From Deltaproteobacteria bacterium (GTDB lineage: Bacteria > Desulfobacterota > Desulfobacteria > Desulfobacterales > JAFDFH01), in contig JAFDFH010000069.1 in assembly GCA_019309945.1 (NCBI GenBank), positions 1-14,488 on the forward strand: a stretch of DNA of 14,488 bases. Direction: 5' to 3'. The position numbers were made by a program, and so were the translations under genes. Of the stretch, positions 7,914-14,488 are shown piece by piece. The notes beneath the pieces were generated by a model. It did not search any database and was not told where the DNA came from. It saw only the letters and a list, made by a program, of their open reading frames with translations. Position 1 is the first letter of the stretch; each line of letters opens with the position of its first letter.

Positions 7914-8648
7914 GTGGACCAAGGAATGACTAAGAAGAAACAAATCCGGACCGTAAAACAGGAAAAAATATGCTTATCCTGTGGCACGACTGGAAATATG
8001 ACTGGACGCAGGTACTGTTCGATCGCTTGTCGGCAGCGACTCCGGCATATGCTGGAGATCAGGACCGGTTTACTCAGAGCATTAAACACACGCTATGCGA
8101 CTTTTTACTTTACCGATCGGATGATCATTATGGACGTGCTCCCTTACGATTCCAAAAAAATATTCAGCTTCATTTATCCTCGCTCAGCCGCCAAAAAACC
8201 TGCCGAGGATTTCAGCAAGATGTCTGATGATTTAGGAAACGCCTGGTGGGCGGAAAACAAAAGAACAAACAAGCGATATCTTGCTTCACGCCATGTTTTT
8301 GAAAAGGCCAGACAAAATGAAATCGTAACAAATTGTGTTAACCCCTTGGAAATAAAAATTCCTGCCATTAAGGGAACAGCGCTAATTTATCTAAGACTTG
8401 GAAAAACAGATTTGGATTCGCCTGAATTGCAAAAAACGATAAAAAGTGCTTTTCGACTCCAGGCCAAAAAACATCATCCTGACCTGGGTGGCGATACAGC
8501 AACATTCAGAAAAATACATCAGGCCTATGAGGAACTTATTAAGTGGGCCGAAAAGCCCAGTTTTTTGAAGCGGCGGGGATTTCCGGATAAATGGTTTTAC
8601 GATGGAACCCAAAACAAATGGGTTCAACCGACACCTCGTCAGGAGTAG
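7914..8648 (+). CDS. Zinc-ribbon / C-terminal J-domain protein
   Basis: A 244-residue protein. The N-terminus has a zinc-ribbon-like cluster Cys20-x2-Cys23 ... Cys35-x3-Cys39 (CLSCG, YCSIAC). The middle is not recognised. The C-terminus (about 155-212) resembles a J domain: a basic helix leading to His-Pro-Asp at 188-190, then GGD, then FRKIHQAYEEL. The HPD tripeptide is the DnaK-stimulating motif, so a role as a Hsp70 co-chaperone for some client is inferred. A J domain at the C-terminus is the reverse of DnaJ. The start is uncertain: GTG 7914 has TAAGG only 3 nt upstream, while ATG 7926 has AAGGA directly abutting it. The gene follows the dehydratase by 112 bp. Its stop codon lies inside a 28-bp direct repeat that flanks the next repeat element. 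Confidence 0.8.
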   Translation: MDQGMTKKKQIRTVKQEKICLSCGTTGNMTGRRYCSIACRQRLRHMLEIRTGLLRALNTRYATFYFTDRMIIMDVLPYDSKKIFSFIYPRSAAKKPAEDFSKMSDDLGNAWWAENKRTNKRYLASRHVFEKARQNEIVTNCVNPLEIKIPAIKGTALIYLRLGKTDLDSPELQKTIKSAFRLQAKKHHPDLGGDTATFRKIHQAYEELIKWAEKPSFLKRRGFPDKWFYDGTQNKWVQPTPRQE

Positions 8649-8670
8649 AAGCCTCGACAGATCCCATTAT
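8643..8670 (+). repeat. 28-bp direct repeat, left copy
   Basis: Begins GAGTAGAAGCCTC and ends directly at the left edge of the element at 8671. It matches 8813-8840 at 25 of 28 positions, and all three differences are transitions. It includes the TAG stop of the J-domain gene. Confidence 0.8.
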
Positions 8671-8812
8671 GAGACCTTTGAAAAATGTTCCATTTTGTTC
8701 AAAGCCAAGCAAGGCGAAAATTTTAACCACAGGAATACATTTAGTATTTCGAGAATTAGAATTTGAGCCTGACGCCGGAATTGGACAAAAGGGGGCGTTT
8801 TTCAAAGGTCTC
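8671..8812 (+). repeat. Interspersed repeat, type A, copy 2 (GAGACCTTTG ends)
   Basis: A 142-bp element with end arms GAGACCTTTGAAAAA (left) and the complement TTTTTCAAAGGTCTC (right). The core closely matches 5972-6123, but the end arms have a different sequence while remaining self-complementary. It lies exactly between the two 28-bp direct repeats. With the element at 8900 it occupies most of the 397-bp gap 8649-9045, which has no other recognisable gene. Confidence 0.85.
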
Positions 8813-8840
8813 GAGTAGAAGCCTCAACGGATCCCATCAT
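8813..8840 (+). repeat. 28-bp direct repeat, right copy
   Basis: Starts immediately after the right edge of the element at 8812 and repeats 8643-8670 with three transitions. The positions look like a long target duplication, though duplication by another route is possible. Confidence 0.8.
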
Positions 8841-8899
8841 AACAAAGTCGGCGCAATGCTCCCGGCGGAACATTAAAATAGAAAGAACTGCAATATAGT

Positions 8900-9009
8900 G
8901 CCCGTCCAGAAACGAGGATTTTTGTTCGAGATCAAGGCCTGCGAAAAATTTTACCACAGGCATATAGTTGATATTCCGAGGATAAAATTTTGAGCATAAC
9001 GCAGAGATC
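8900..9009 (+). repeat. Interspersed repeat, type B, copy 2, right end missing
   Basis: From GCCCGTCCAGAAACG onward it follows the copy at 6136-6270 almost base for base, then diverges after GCAGAGATC at 9009. The last 25 or so bases, including the right inverted arm, are absent. The small membrane-protein gene starts 36 bp later, so the break may mark a rearrangement. Confidence 0.85.
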
Positions 9010-9045
9010 ATTGTATACTGGTTTATCGACACTTTTGTTTATGTT

Positions 9046-9312
9046 ATGTTTTCATATCAACTTAATTTTTTTCAGCGGCTTTTCGGGCCTGATTTAGTTG
9101 GAATCTGCACGCGTTTAATCGTATTATGCCTCTTCATTGTATTTGGTGCCCATGCCCAATTTGCGATTAATGAGCGGAAGCTGGCGGAAGCGGAATTGCT
9201 AAAATACCACAACGAGCTTAAGGCGTTGGTTGAAAAGCGCACCAATGATCTGAAAAACGACAATCAACGCCTTCAACGGGAAATTGCAGCATTGAAAAAA
9301 GAAAAGAGCTAA
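9046..9312 (+). CDS. Small membrane protein with coiled coil, resembling a truncated sensor kinase
   Basis: An 88-residue protein with one hydrophobic helix (about 17-36, within GICTRLIVLCLFIVFGAHA) followed by a charged coiled coil ending in LKKEKS. The stretch KYHNELKALVEKRTNDL resembles the linker that, in many sensor kinases, joins the membrane segment to PAS or HisKA domains, but no such domain follows before the TAA. It may be a degraded kinase remnant or a stable small membrane protein. No clear Shine-Dalgarno site precedes the ATG. A truncated type B repeat ends 36 bp upstream. Confidence 0.5.
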   Translation: MFSYQLNFFQRLFGPDLVGICTRLIVLCLFIVFGAHAQFAINERKLAEAELLKYHNELKALVEKRTNDLKNDNQRLQREIAALKKEKS

Positions 9313-9415
9313 TCCGTACTCAGCCGGAAATAGGAAATTTCGTTCAAACTTCGCGTCAGACACTGAATCATTGCGGCGTTATGATTCCAGGATGTGGGAA
9401 GTTGGTGGTATACGT

Positions 9416-9706
9416 ATGGATGAATCGGAAATCGAGAAACTTTTCATGCGAGTTGCTGGAAATGCCGGCAAGGCGTCTGAGGATGTTCTTGCGGTCTTTT
9501 CAATGCTGGTATCCTCAACCCTTTGTTACAGGGATCAGGTCAAAAAAACCCTCGGCATTATTTTGACGGTGGAAGATGTCCAGGTTGTGTTAAACTGGCT
9601 ATTTGAAGCGCTGCACACAAAACGTTTGCCTAAAACGAACAGTGTGGTGCGACTCGATCTTCTTAAGATATGGCTTGACGAGCTGAAGGCGAATACCTTA
9701 GTCTGA
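9416..9706 (+). CDS. Small hypothetical protein, probably helical
   Basis: A 96-residue protein that is not recognised. It begins MDESEIEKLFMRV and appears all-helical, with an amphipathic centre and a C-terminal RLDLLKIWLDELKANTL helix. It has no signal peptide, membrane segment or metal motif. The start at 9416 is preferred because a GGTGG lies 7 nt upstream; an in-frame TTG at 9371 and ATG at 9392 would extend it with an unconvincing segment. The stop codon falls in a GAATTCTG-rich short direct repeat (9704-9731). Its reality as a gene rests on the protein-like composition alone. Confidence 0.5.
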   Translation: MDESEIEKLFMRVAGNAGKASEDVLAVFSMLVSSTLCYRDQVKKTLGIILTVEDVQVVLNWLFEALHTKRLPKTNSVVRLDLLKIWLDELKANTLV

Positions 9707-9771
9707 ATTCTGTCTCCTGAATTCTGTATTCTTGTCATTCCTTTTCACGGCATAGCCAACTGCCTCTTTCA

Positions 9772-9834
9772 GCCGTCGTAGCTTGCGCTACTTTGGCGAA
9801 GTCGGCGACCTGACCCAGAGAACCAGGTTTTTTT
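9772..9834 (+). terminator. Hairpin-rich leader ending in a candidate Rho-independent terminator
   Basis: A first hairpin pairs GTAGC (9778-9782) with GCTAC (9787-9791) over a TTGC loop and can extend to GCC/GGC across a 3x3 internal loop. A second pairs ACCTG (9808-9812) with CAGGT (9824-9828), directly followed by a run of seven T (9828-9834). The layout, structured RNA then terminator about 12 bp before the transglutaminase start, is like a transcription attenuator. No known riboswitch consensus was recognised. It may equally be a plain terminator for the upstream small gene. Confidence 0.45.
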
Positions 9835-9846
9835 ATGTTTAAATAA

Positions 9847-11322
9847 ATGTCTTTTCATAATATGAAATTTTTCTGGATCTCAGGTGCCTTCTTTGGAATT
9901 GTATTTACTGTTCTTCTTTCCATTCGTCTGGACCTTCTGGATAAAATTTTTCCCGCCTCGGCGAACACACCGCCTGCTCCCATAAGCACAGGGGTCGAAA
10001 GGGATACGTGGATGAACGTCTCCCAGAGTGGACGCAAAATCGGATATTCACACACAAGGTTTACAAAAGAAGAGAAAGGCTATCGCCTGCACGAGACCCT
10101 TTTTATGCGCATTAACACCATGGATATGATCCACGACATTAACCTCAGCACCGAAGGGCTGCTAAATTCCGATTTTACCCTTGCCTCATTTGACTTCAAG
10201 CTCAGCTCGGGCCTGTTTCGCTTTGGCGCCAAAGGGTCTATTTCAGGAAATGTTCTTTCAGTTACAACGCAAAGCTCCGGAGGTTCTAAAGCATTCGATA
10301 TTCAGATCAAAAATAAACCCTATCTGGCGGCCGGGATAATGGATGCTGTCAGGGTTGCCGGACTAAAGCGGAGCGATCAGCTTACGTTTAATGTTTTTGA
10401 TCCTGCCACAATGGGCCAGGCACCGGTCGTTGTCAAAGTCATCGGTAAGCAAGAAATCTTGAACATGGGAACCCTAAAAAGGGCCACCGTTCTGTCACTA
10501 AGATTCAAGGGAATCACTCAGCGGGCATGGATAGGAGAAAATGGAGAAGTACTGAAAGAAGAAGGGCTTTTGGGCATAAGCCTTGAGAAAACAACACCAG
10601 AGGAGGCGCTTTATGGACGGCCGATAGAATCCAGCCGGGACCTTACCCGGGTTGCGTCTATTCCTTCCAATGTGCGCATCACCCGTTCAGAAAGCCTGGA
10701 AACACTTAAAGTTGAAATCAGTGGTATCACCCATGAACACATCGATCTGGATGGGGGCAGGCAAACGTTTAAAAACAACATCCTTACCATTCACAAAGAA
10801 TCCCTGTCGAACCTTCCTTCCCGATTTGATCCAAGCGATTTTCAGACGATTCAGAAAAAATATTTAGGGGCCTCACCGTTTATACAGTCCGATCATCCCA
10901 AAATCAGGGATCTTACTCGTCAGATCGTGCCAGAGGATGACGCACCTGTTGAAAAAGCAAAAAAACTGGTTGCCTGGCTCCAGAATAATATTGAAAAACG
11001 ACCGGTTATTTCCCTGCCCGATGCACTTTCGACCCTTGCAAATCGCGTCGGAGACTGCAATGAACATGCGGTGCTTCTGACCGCCCTTGCAAGGGCCGCA
11101 GGGATTCCGTGCACGGTTGAAACCGGACTTGTCTATTTAAAAGGTCGCTTTTACTACCATGCATGGAACCTCATGTACCTGGGAAGATGGATAACGGTCG
11201 ATTCACTTTTCGGTCAGATTCCTGCGGATGTAACCCATATACGATTTTCAGGCGGAACCCCCGAACAACAGCTCGATCTCATGAAAATCATCGGCAAGGT
11301 CAGTTTAAAAATTATTCCGTAA
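9847..11322 (+). CDS. Membrane-anchored transglutaminase-like protein
   Basis: A 491-residue protein. An N-terminal hydrophobic helix (about 8-25) should act as an uncleaved anchor or signal, placing the rest outside the cytoplasmic membrane. Residues 50-330 form a long unrecognised region, probably beta-rich. The C-terminal transglutaminase-like (cysteine protease fold) core has a complete Cys-His-Asp triad: Cys404 in GDCNEHAVL, His438 in YYHAWNL and Asp452 in WITVDSLFG. The domain can act as a protease, a transamidase or an amidase, and the target is unknown. The start at 9847 lacks a clear ribosome site; ATG 9862, five codons in, is as plausible. An ABC ATPase/permease pair follows on the same strand after 125 bp, suggesting a joint envelope function. 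Confidence 0.85.
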   Translation: MSFHNMKFFWISGAFFGIVFTVLLSIRLDLLDKIFPASANTPPAPISTGVERDTWMNVSQSGRKIGYSHTRFTKEEKGYRLHETLFMRINTMDMIHDINLSTEGLLNSDFTLASFDFKLSSGLFRFGAKGSISGNVLSVTTQSSGGSKAFDIQIKNKPYLAAGIMDAVRVAGLKRSDQLTFNVFDPATMGQAPVVVKVIGKQEILNMGTLKRATVLSLRFKGITQRAWIGENGEVLKEEGLLGISLEKTTPEEALYGRPIESSRDLTRVASIPSNVRITRSESLETLKVEISGITHEHIDLDGGRQTFKNNILTIHKESLSNLPSRFDPSDFQTIQKKYLGASPFIQSDHPKIRDLTRQIVPEDDAPVEKAKKLVAWLQNNIEKRPVISLPDALSTLANRVGDCNEHAVLLTALARAAGIPCTVETGLVYLKGRFYYHAWNLMYLGRWITVDSLFGQIPADVTHIRFSGGTPEQQLDLMKIIGKVSLKIIP

Positions 11323-11447
11323 AAAGTGCCTAACCCGGACAAGCCGGAACCAAAAATACTTGCCACCAAGGCACAAAGGCACGAAGGATTTTATTTTGTT
11401 ATCAGTGTCTTGGGGCTAAGTCATCGGTACTACAATGGATGTAACAA

Positions 11448-12203
11448 ATGATCGAACTTACTAACCTAACCAAAAAATACGCCGATTTAGTGGCTGTTGA
11501 TAATTTGAACCTTCTTGTGCCGCGAGGTGAAATATTTGGATTTATTGGTCCAAATGGCGCGGGCAAAACGACCACAATAAAAATAATGGGAGGGATTAAC
11601 GCACCGACATCCGGTACCGTAATGATTTGTGGAATAGATATCGGGACCCATCCGGAACAGGCGAAACGTAAGATCGGATTTATTCCAGACCGACCCTATC
11701 TTTATGAAAAGCTTACCGGCATGGAATTTTTGAGATTTACCGCCGACCTTTACGATGTGGATGACAAAACCTTTTCCTGGAAAGCTGAGGAAAAACTAAA
11801 GATGTTTTCCCTTTTGGATTGGTCCGATGAACTGATTGAATCCTATTCCCACGGCATGAAACAGCGCCTTGTAATGTCCGCCGCCCTTCTTCATGACCCT
11901 GAGGTGATTATTGTGGATGAACCCATGGTGGGGCTTGATCCGGTGGCCATCAAAATGGTGAAAGAGCTTTTCAAATACCTTTCAGCAGAAGGTGTCACCA
12001 TTTTCATGTCAACCCATACCCTGAAAGTGGCCGAAGACATATGCCACCGCATCGGTATCATTCACAAGGGATCGCTCATCGCAACCGGAACACCTGAAGA
12101 CTTGATACATAAGGCCCAAGCGTCCCAAGCGGATCTCGAGGACGTATTTATAGAGTTAACTGAAGAAAAGGGTTCTTTAAGTTTTAAAGGTAAATCAGAG
12201 TGA
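11448..12203 (+). CDS. ABC transporter ATP-binding protein
   Basis: A 251-residue nucleotide-binding subunit with all core motifs: Walker A GPNGAGKTT (34-42), signature SHGMKQR (134-140, a variant of LSGGQ), Walker B VIIVDEP with Asp157-Glu158, D-loop GLDP and the H-loop His190 in MSTHTL. The Q-loop position in FIPDRPYLYEKLTG has Asp where Gln is usual. The type is that of ABC-2-like exporters. It energises movement of an unknown substrate by the permease gene, which overlaps its stop codon by 4 bp (GTGA), implying translational coupling. The 125-bp gap upstream holds a short AAGGCAC tandem repeat near 11370. Confidence 0.95.
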   Translation: MIELTNLTKKYADLVAVDNLNLLVPRGEIFGFIGPNGAGKTTTIKIMGGINAPTSGTVMICGIDIGTHPEQAKRKIGFIPDRPYLYEKLTGMEFLRFTADLYDVDDKTFSWKAEEKLKMFSLLDWSDELIESYSHGMKQRLVMSAALLHDPEVIIVDEPMVGLDPVAIKMVKELFKYLSAEGVTIFMSTHTLKVAEDICHRIGIIHKGSLIATGTPEDLIHKAQASQADLEDVFIELTEEKGSLSFKGKSE

Positions 12204-13888
12204 AAGAAATCATCACCCTTTTAAAACCGAGGCTTTGGTCATTCAGGAGTAACGCCTCTACAAAAAACAAGCGCGACCGGTCGTTTAAGCTTTTATTGTT
12301 CGGAACCCTCGCGCTTCTATTCTGGGGCGGGCTATTTGCGGCCTCGCTGCGTGTTCTGTTTTATTTCAAGAGCATCGCCGAACTGGGTGACATCCTTGCT
12401 TACAAACTGCTTTCCATGGTGATGATCACGTTTTTTTCGCTCCTCATATTCAGCAGCATCCTGACATCTCTTTCTAAACTGTATCTCAGCCGGGATCTGC
12501 CCCTTGTACACTCCATGCCGGTTTCAAGTTATAAAATTTTTGTTGCAAGATGGATCGAAAGCACCCTGGACAGTTCATGGATGCTTGTCGTATATACTTT
12601 GCCGGTCTTTATCGCATACGGTATTGTGTTTCAAGCAGGCCCTCTTTTTTATGTAAATATTGTCCTGATCCTTTTAGCACTTGCCATTATTGCTTCCGGT
12701 ATCAGTGCCGTTTTGGTGATGGTTGCCGTGATTATTGTTCCGGCCAGCCGCATAAAAAACATATTTATTTTTCTGAGCCTTGCCCTTTTTTTAATTCTCT
12801 TTTTTGCCGTTCGCCTGCTGCGTCCCGAGCGACTGGTTGATCCGGAGATTTTTGAAACCACCCTGGTATATCTAAAAGCACTAAGAGCACCAGCGCCCCC
12901 TTACCTTCCAAGCACATGGGCCTACGACAGCATAACGGCAGCGCTCTCAGGCCCGATGACCGGGGTGTTTTTTCATACCGCGCTTACCTGGAGTTTTGCG
13001 TTGGTACTGGCATTCGTGATCATCATTATCGCCGATGCCATATATTTCAGAGGAGTTTCAAGGACCCAAACCGCTCCGAGGCGTCTGTTTAAAGCCAGAC
13101 GGTTCAACACCCGCTTTTTGGGTATCTTTCAGGGTCCGGTCCGTGCGTTAGCCGTTAAGGAGGTCCGAATTTTTTTCAGGGACCAGACCCAATGGTCCCA
13201 GCTCTTTCTTATTGGAGCGCTGGTGGTTATCTATGTTTACAATTTCAAAGTGCTTCCTCTGGAAAAAGCCCCGATAAAGACCATCTATCTCCAGAATCTT
13301 CTTTCGTTTTTAAACATGGGCCTTGCGACCTTTGTGCTTACAGCCATCACCGCCCGTTTTGCATATCCGGCCATAAGTATTGAAAGGGAGGCCTTCTGGC
13401 TGGTAAAGTCTGGGCCGGTGCCGTTGAGAAATTTCCTCTGGATCAAGTTCTTTGTATATTTTTGCCCTCTTCTGATTCTGTCCGAGATCCTGATCATTGC
13501 AACGAACATACTCCTTTCCGTGACAACATTTATGATGATTCTTTCAACCATCACGATATTTTTCATAGTTCCCGGGATTGTCTCCATGGGGATTGGATTG
13601 GGTGCTGCATATCCGAATTTTAAGTCTGAAAATCCGGCCCAGTCGGTTACCAGTTTCGGCGGGGTTGTTTTTATGATGCTATGTGCGGGATATATCGGCG
13701 CTGTGATCGTCCTTGAAGCCGGGCCGGTTTATAACTTTTTTATGGCTGATTTACAGGATCGAGCGTTAACGACTTATGAGTGGATCTGGACCGTTGGATC
13801 ATTCTCCCTGGCATTTATCATCAGTGTTTGTGCATTCCTGCTTCCCATGCGATTTGGAGAGAAACGTCTTTCGAACCTGTTGCTTTGA
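12200..13888 (+). CDS. ABC transporter permease (multi-spanning)
   Basis: A 562-residue polytopic membrane protein starting with GTG at 12200 that overlaps the ATPase stop codon. About twelve hydrophobic segments are visible in two halves. The first group runs from FGTLALLFWGGLFAASL to the long hydrophobic block ending near LILFFAVRLL. A loop with the basic cluster FKARRFNTRF and RALAVKEVRIFFRD separates the halves, and the second group runs to the C-terminus. The size suggests a fused or long ABC-2-like permease that could act as a homodimer. Substrate and direction are unknown; pairing with the transglutaminase-like protein hints at export of, or action on, an envelope component. No intrinsic terminator was found directly after the stop. 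Confidence 0.9.
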   Translation: MKEIITLLKPRLWSFRSNASTKNKRDRSFKLLLFGTLALLFWGGLFAASLRVLFYFKSIAELGDILAYKLLSMVMITFFSLLIFSSILTSLSKLYLSRDLPLVHSMPVSSYKIFVARWIESTLDSSWMLVVYTLPVFIAYGIVFQAGPLFYVNIVLILLALAIIASGISAVLVMVAVIIVPASRIKNIFIFLSLALFLILFFAVRLLRPERLVDPEIFETTLVYLKALRAPAPPYLPSTWAYDSITAALSGPMTGVFFHTALTWSFALVLAFVIIIIADAIYFRGVSRTQTAPRRLFKARRFNTRFLGIFQGPVRALAVKEVRIFFRDQTQWSQLFLIGALVVIYVYNFKVLPLEKAPIKTIYLQNLLSFLNMGLATFVLTAITARFAYPAISIEREAFWLVKSGPVPLRNFLWIKFFVYFCPLLILSEILIIATNILLSVTTFMMILSTITIFFIVPGIVSMGIGLGAAYPNFKSENPAQSVTSFGGVVFMMLCAGYIGAVIVLEAGPVYNFFMADLQDRALTTYEWIWTVGSFSLAFIISVCAFLLPMRFGEKRLSNLLL

Positions 13889-13988
13889 ATAAACGTAACC
13901 GTTCACGGAACGTTGAAATTAGAAATTGGAAATTTGGCCTTCATTTTTTTGTACTGTTAATGAAATCAGTGACGTAAACAAGTAAATG

Positions 13989-14259
13989 GTAACTTCTCAA
14001 ACACTTATGGTTAAACATACCAGCGGAGTCATCCGGTAATTTTTTTCAAAACGGGCAACTGTTTGAAGCCGTTTAGGGCGGCTTACAGTGACCCGAATAG
14101 TATAAATTGTTGATTGTAGCCTGTTTGTGCTAAGCGACACACTCATTTTAGATGCCGTGCGCGGGGCACTGTTAGGCGCCCTTAACGGCAAGTTTTGGCC
14201 GTATTGAAAAAAATTGCCGGATGACGTAGCGGGCCTACCAGAACATATTGAGAAGTTAC
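13989..14259 (+). mobile_element. 271-bp non-coding insertion with IS66-like ends (MITE-like) and 8-bp target duplication
   Basis: The ends are an exact 12-bp inverted repeat (GTAACTTCTCAA). A second inner inverted repeat pairs 14028-14054 with 14199-14225 at 25 of 27 positions. The element is flanked on both sides by the direct repeat AGTAAATG (13981-13988 and 14260-14267), a perfect 8-bp target duplication. Ends starting GTAA and 8-bp duplications are typical of the IS66 family, so this is probably a miniature element moved by an IS66-type transposase. The interior has small hairpins (for example AAGCCG/CGGCTT near 14067) and no gene. The intact duplication suggests a fairly recent insertion. 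Confidence 0.85.
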
Positions 14260-14266
14260 AGTAAAT

Positions 14267-14315
14267 GGTGTCTTGAATGGTGAATAAATTACGACTATTC
14301 ACAAGATTTGACACC
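14267..14315 (+). repeat. Bipartite hairpin next to the insertion
   Basis: GGTGTC (14267-14272) pairs with GACACC (14310-14315), and the inner GTGAATA (14280-14286) pairs with TATTCAC (14296-14302) around a 9-nt loop. It has no T-tract. It could be part of an older repeat, an operator or an RNA structure; nothing identifies it further. Confidence 0.45.
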
Positions 14316-14359
14316 AGGACTTTACCGATGAGGGATGATTATTCGTGTAACTATTTAGC

Positions 14360-14488
14360 GCCCATCCAGAAACAGTCTTTTTGCCCGATCTCTGCGTTAT
14401 GCTCAAAATTTTATCCTCGGAATATCAACTATATACCTGCGGTAAAATTTTTCGCAGGCCTTGATCTCGAACAAAAATCCTCGTTTCT
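14360..14488 (-). repeat. Interspersed repeat, type B, copy 3 (reverse orientation, cut by the window end)
   Basis: The reverse complement matches 6136-6270 almost base for base, beginning at GCCCATCCAGAAAC on the plus strand and running off the window in the opposite arm. It keeps the GGGCAAAAAGAC segment and arm that the copy at 8900-9009 has lost. Confidence 0.85.

Noticed and set aside
5972..9009. CRISPR array
   Set aside because: The repeats are over 100 bp, few, unevenly spaced, have no spacers between them, and no cas genes are present.
11360..11390. AAGGCAC tandem repeat upstream of the ABC ATPase as a regulatory site
   Set aside because: Only two or three short units, with no symmetry or link to the promoter; most likely low-complexity sequence.
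13997..14314. Minus-strand 105-codon frame across the non-coding insertion
   Set aside because: It runs through both inverted repeats of the MITE-like element and has no protein-like composition or ribosome site.

Overview
The window reads as chromosomal DNA of an anaerobic Desulfobacterota (Desulfobacterales-like) bacterium. This is inferred from the style of the proteins (a multi-PAS hybrid kinase, a B12-type radical SAM protein, the transglutaminase/ABC set), from abundant short interspersed repeats in the gaps, and from a probable selenocysteine codon. No rRNA, tRNA or CRISPR array was seen.

Layout: (1) 1-1386, the 3' part of a radical SAM gene whose start lies outside the window. (2) 1407-4136, convergent on the minus strand, a four-PAS hybrid sensor histidine kinase. 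(3) 4137-4561, a divergent intergenic region with candidate promoters and a 55-bp palindromic repeat. (4) 4562-5967, a secreted DUF1573-type protein interrupted by one in-frame TGA, followed 5 bp later by a HAD-family phosphatase. (5) 5972-6270, two short repeat elements side by side. (6) 6347-8648, a FabD-like acyltransferase, a FabZ-like hotdog dehydratase and a zinc-ribbon/J-domain protein. (7) 8643-9009, the same pair of repeat types again in the same order and orientation. (8) 9046-9706, two small genes: a membrane/coiled-coil stub resembling the front of a sensor kinase, and an unrecognised helical protein. (9) 9847-13888, a membrane-anchored transglutaminase-like protein followed by an ABC ATPase and its permease, preceded by a hairpin-rich leader with a candidate terminator. 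(10) 13889-14488, no gene, but a 271-bp non-coding insertion with 8-bp target duplications, a separate hairpin and an inverted copy of the second repeat type running off the window.

The main discovery is at 4562-5314. The TGA at 4793-4795 falls exactly on the first cysteine of the conserved Cys-Gly-Cys-Thr motif of DUF1573 proteins, and the same frame stays open for 172 more sense codons with clear family similarity. The simplest reading is a selenoprotein with a Sec-Gly-Cys-Thr motif. A candidate SECIS-like stem with a GGT apical loop lies just downstream. A recent nonsense mutation is the main alternative.

The second theme is small mobile or structured DNA. Five copies of two related repeat types share a core, but each type has its own self-complementary end arms. 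Pairs of these repeats bracket the acyltransferase/dehydratase/J-protein cassette. One copy is flanked by a near-perfect 28-bp direct repeat. The separate 13989-14259 element has IS66-like hallmarks.
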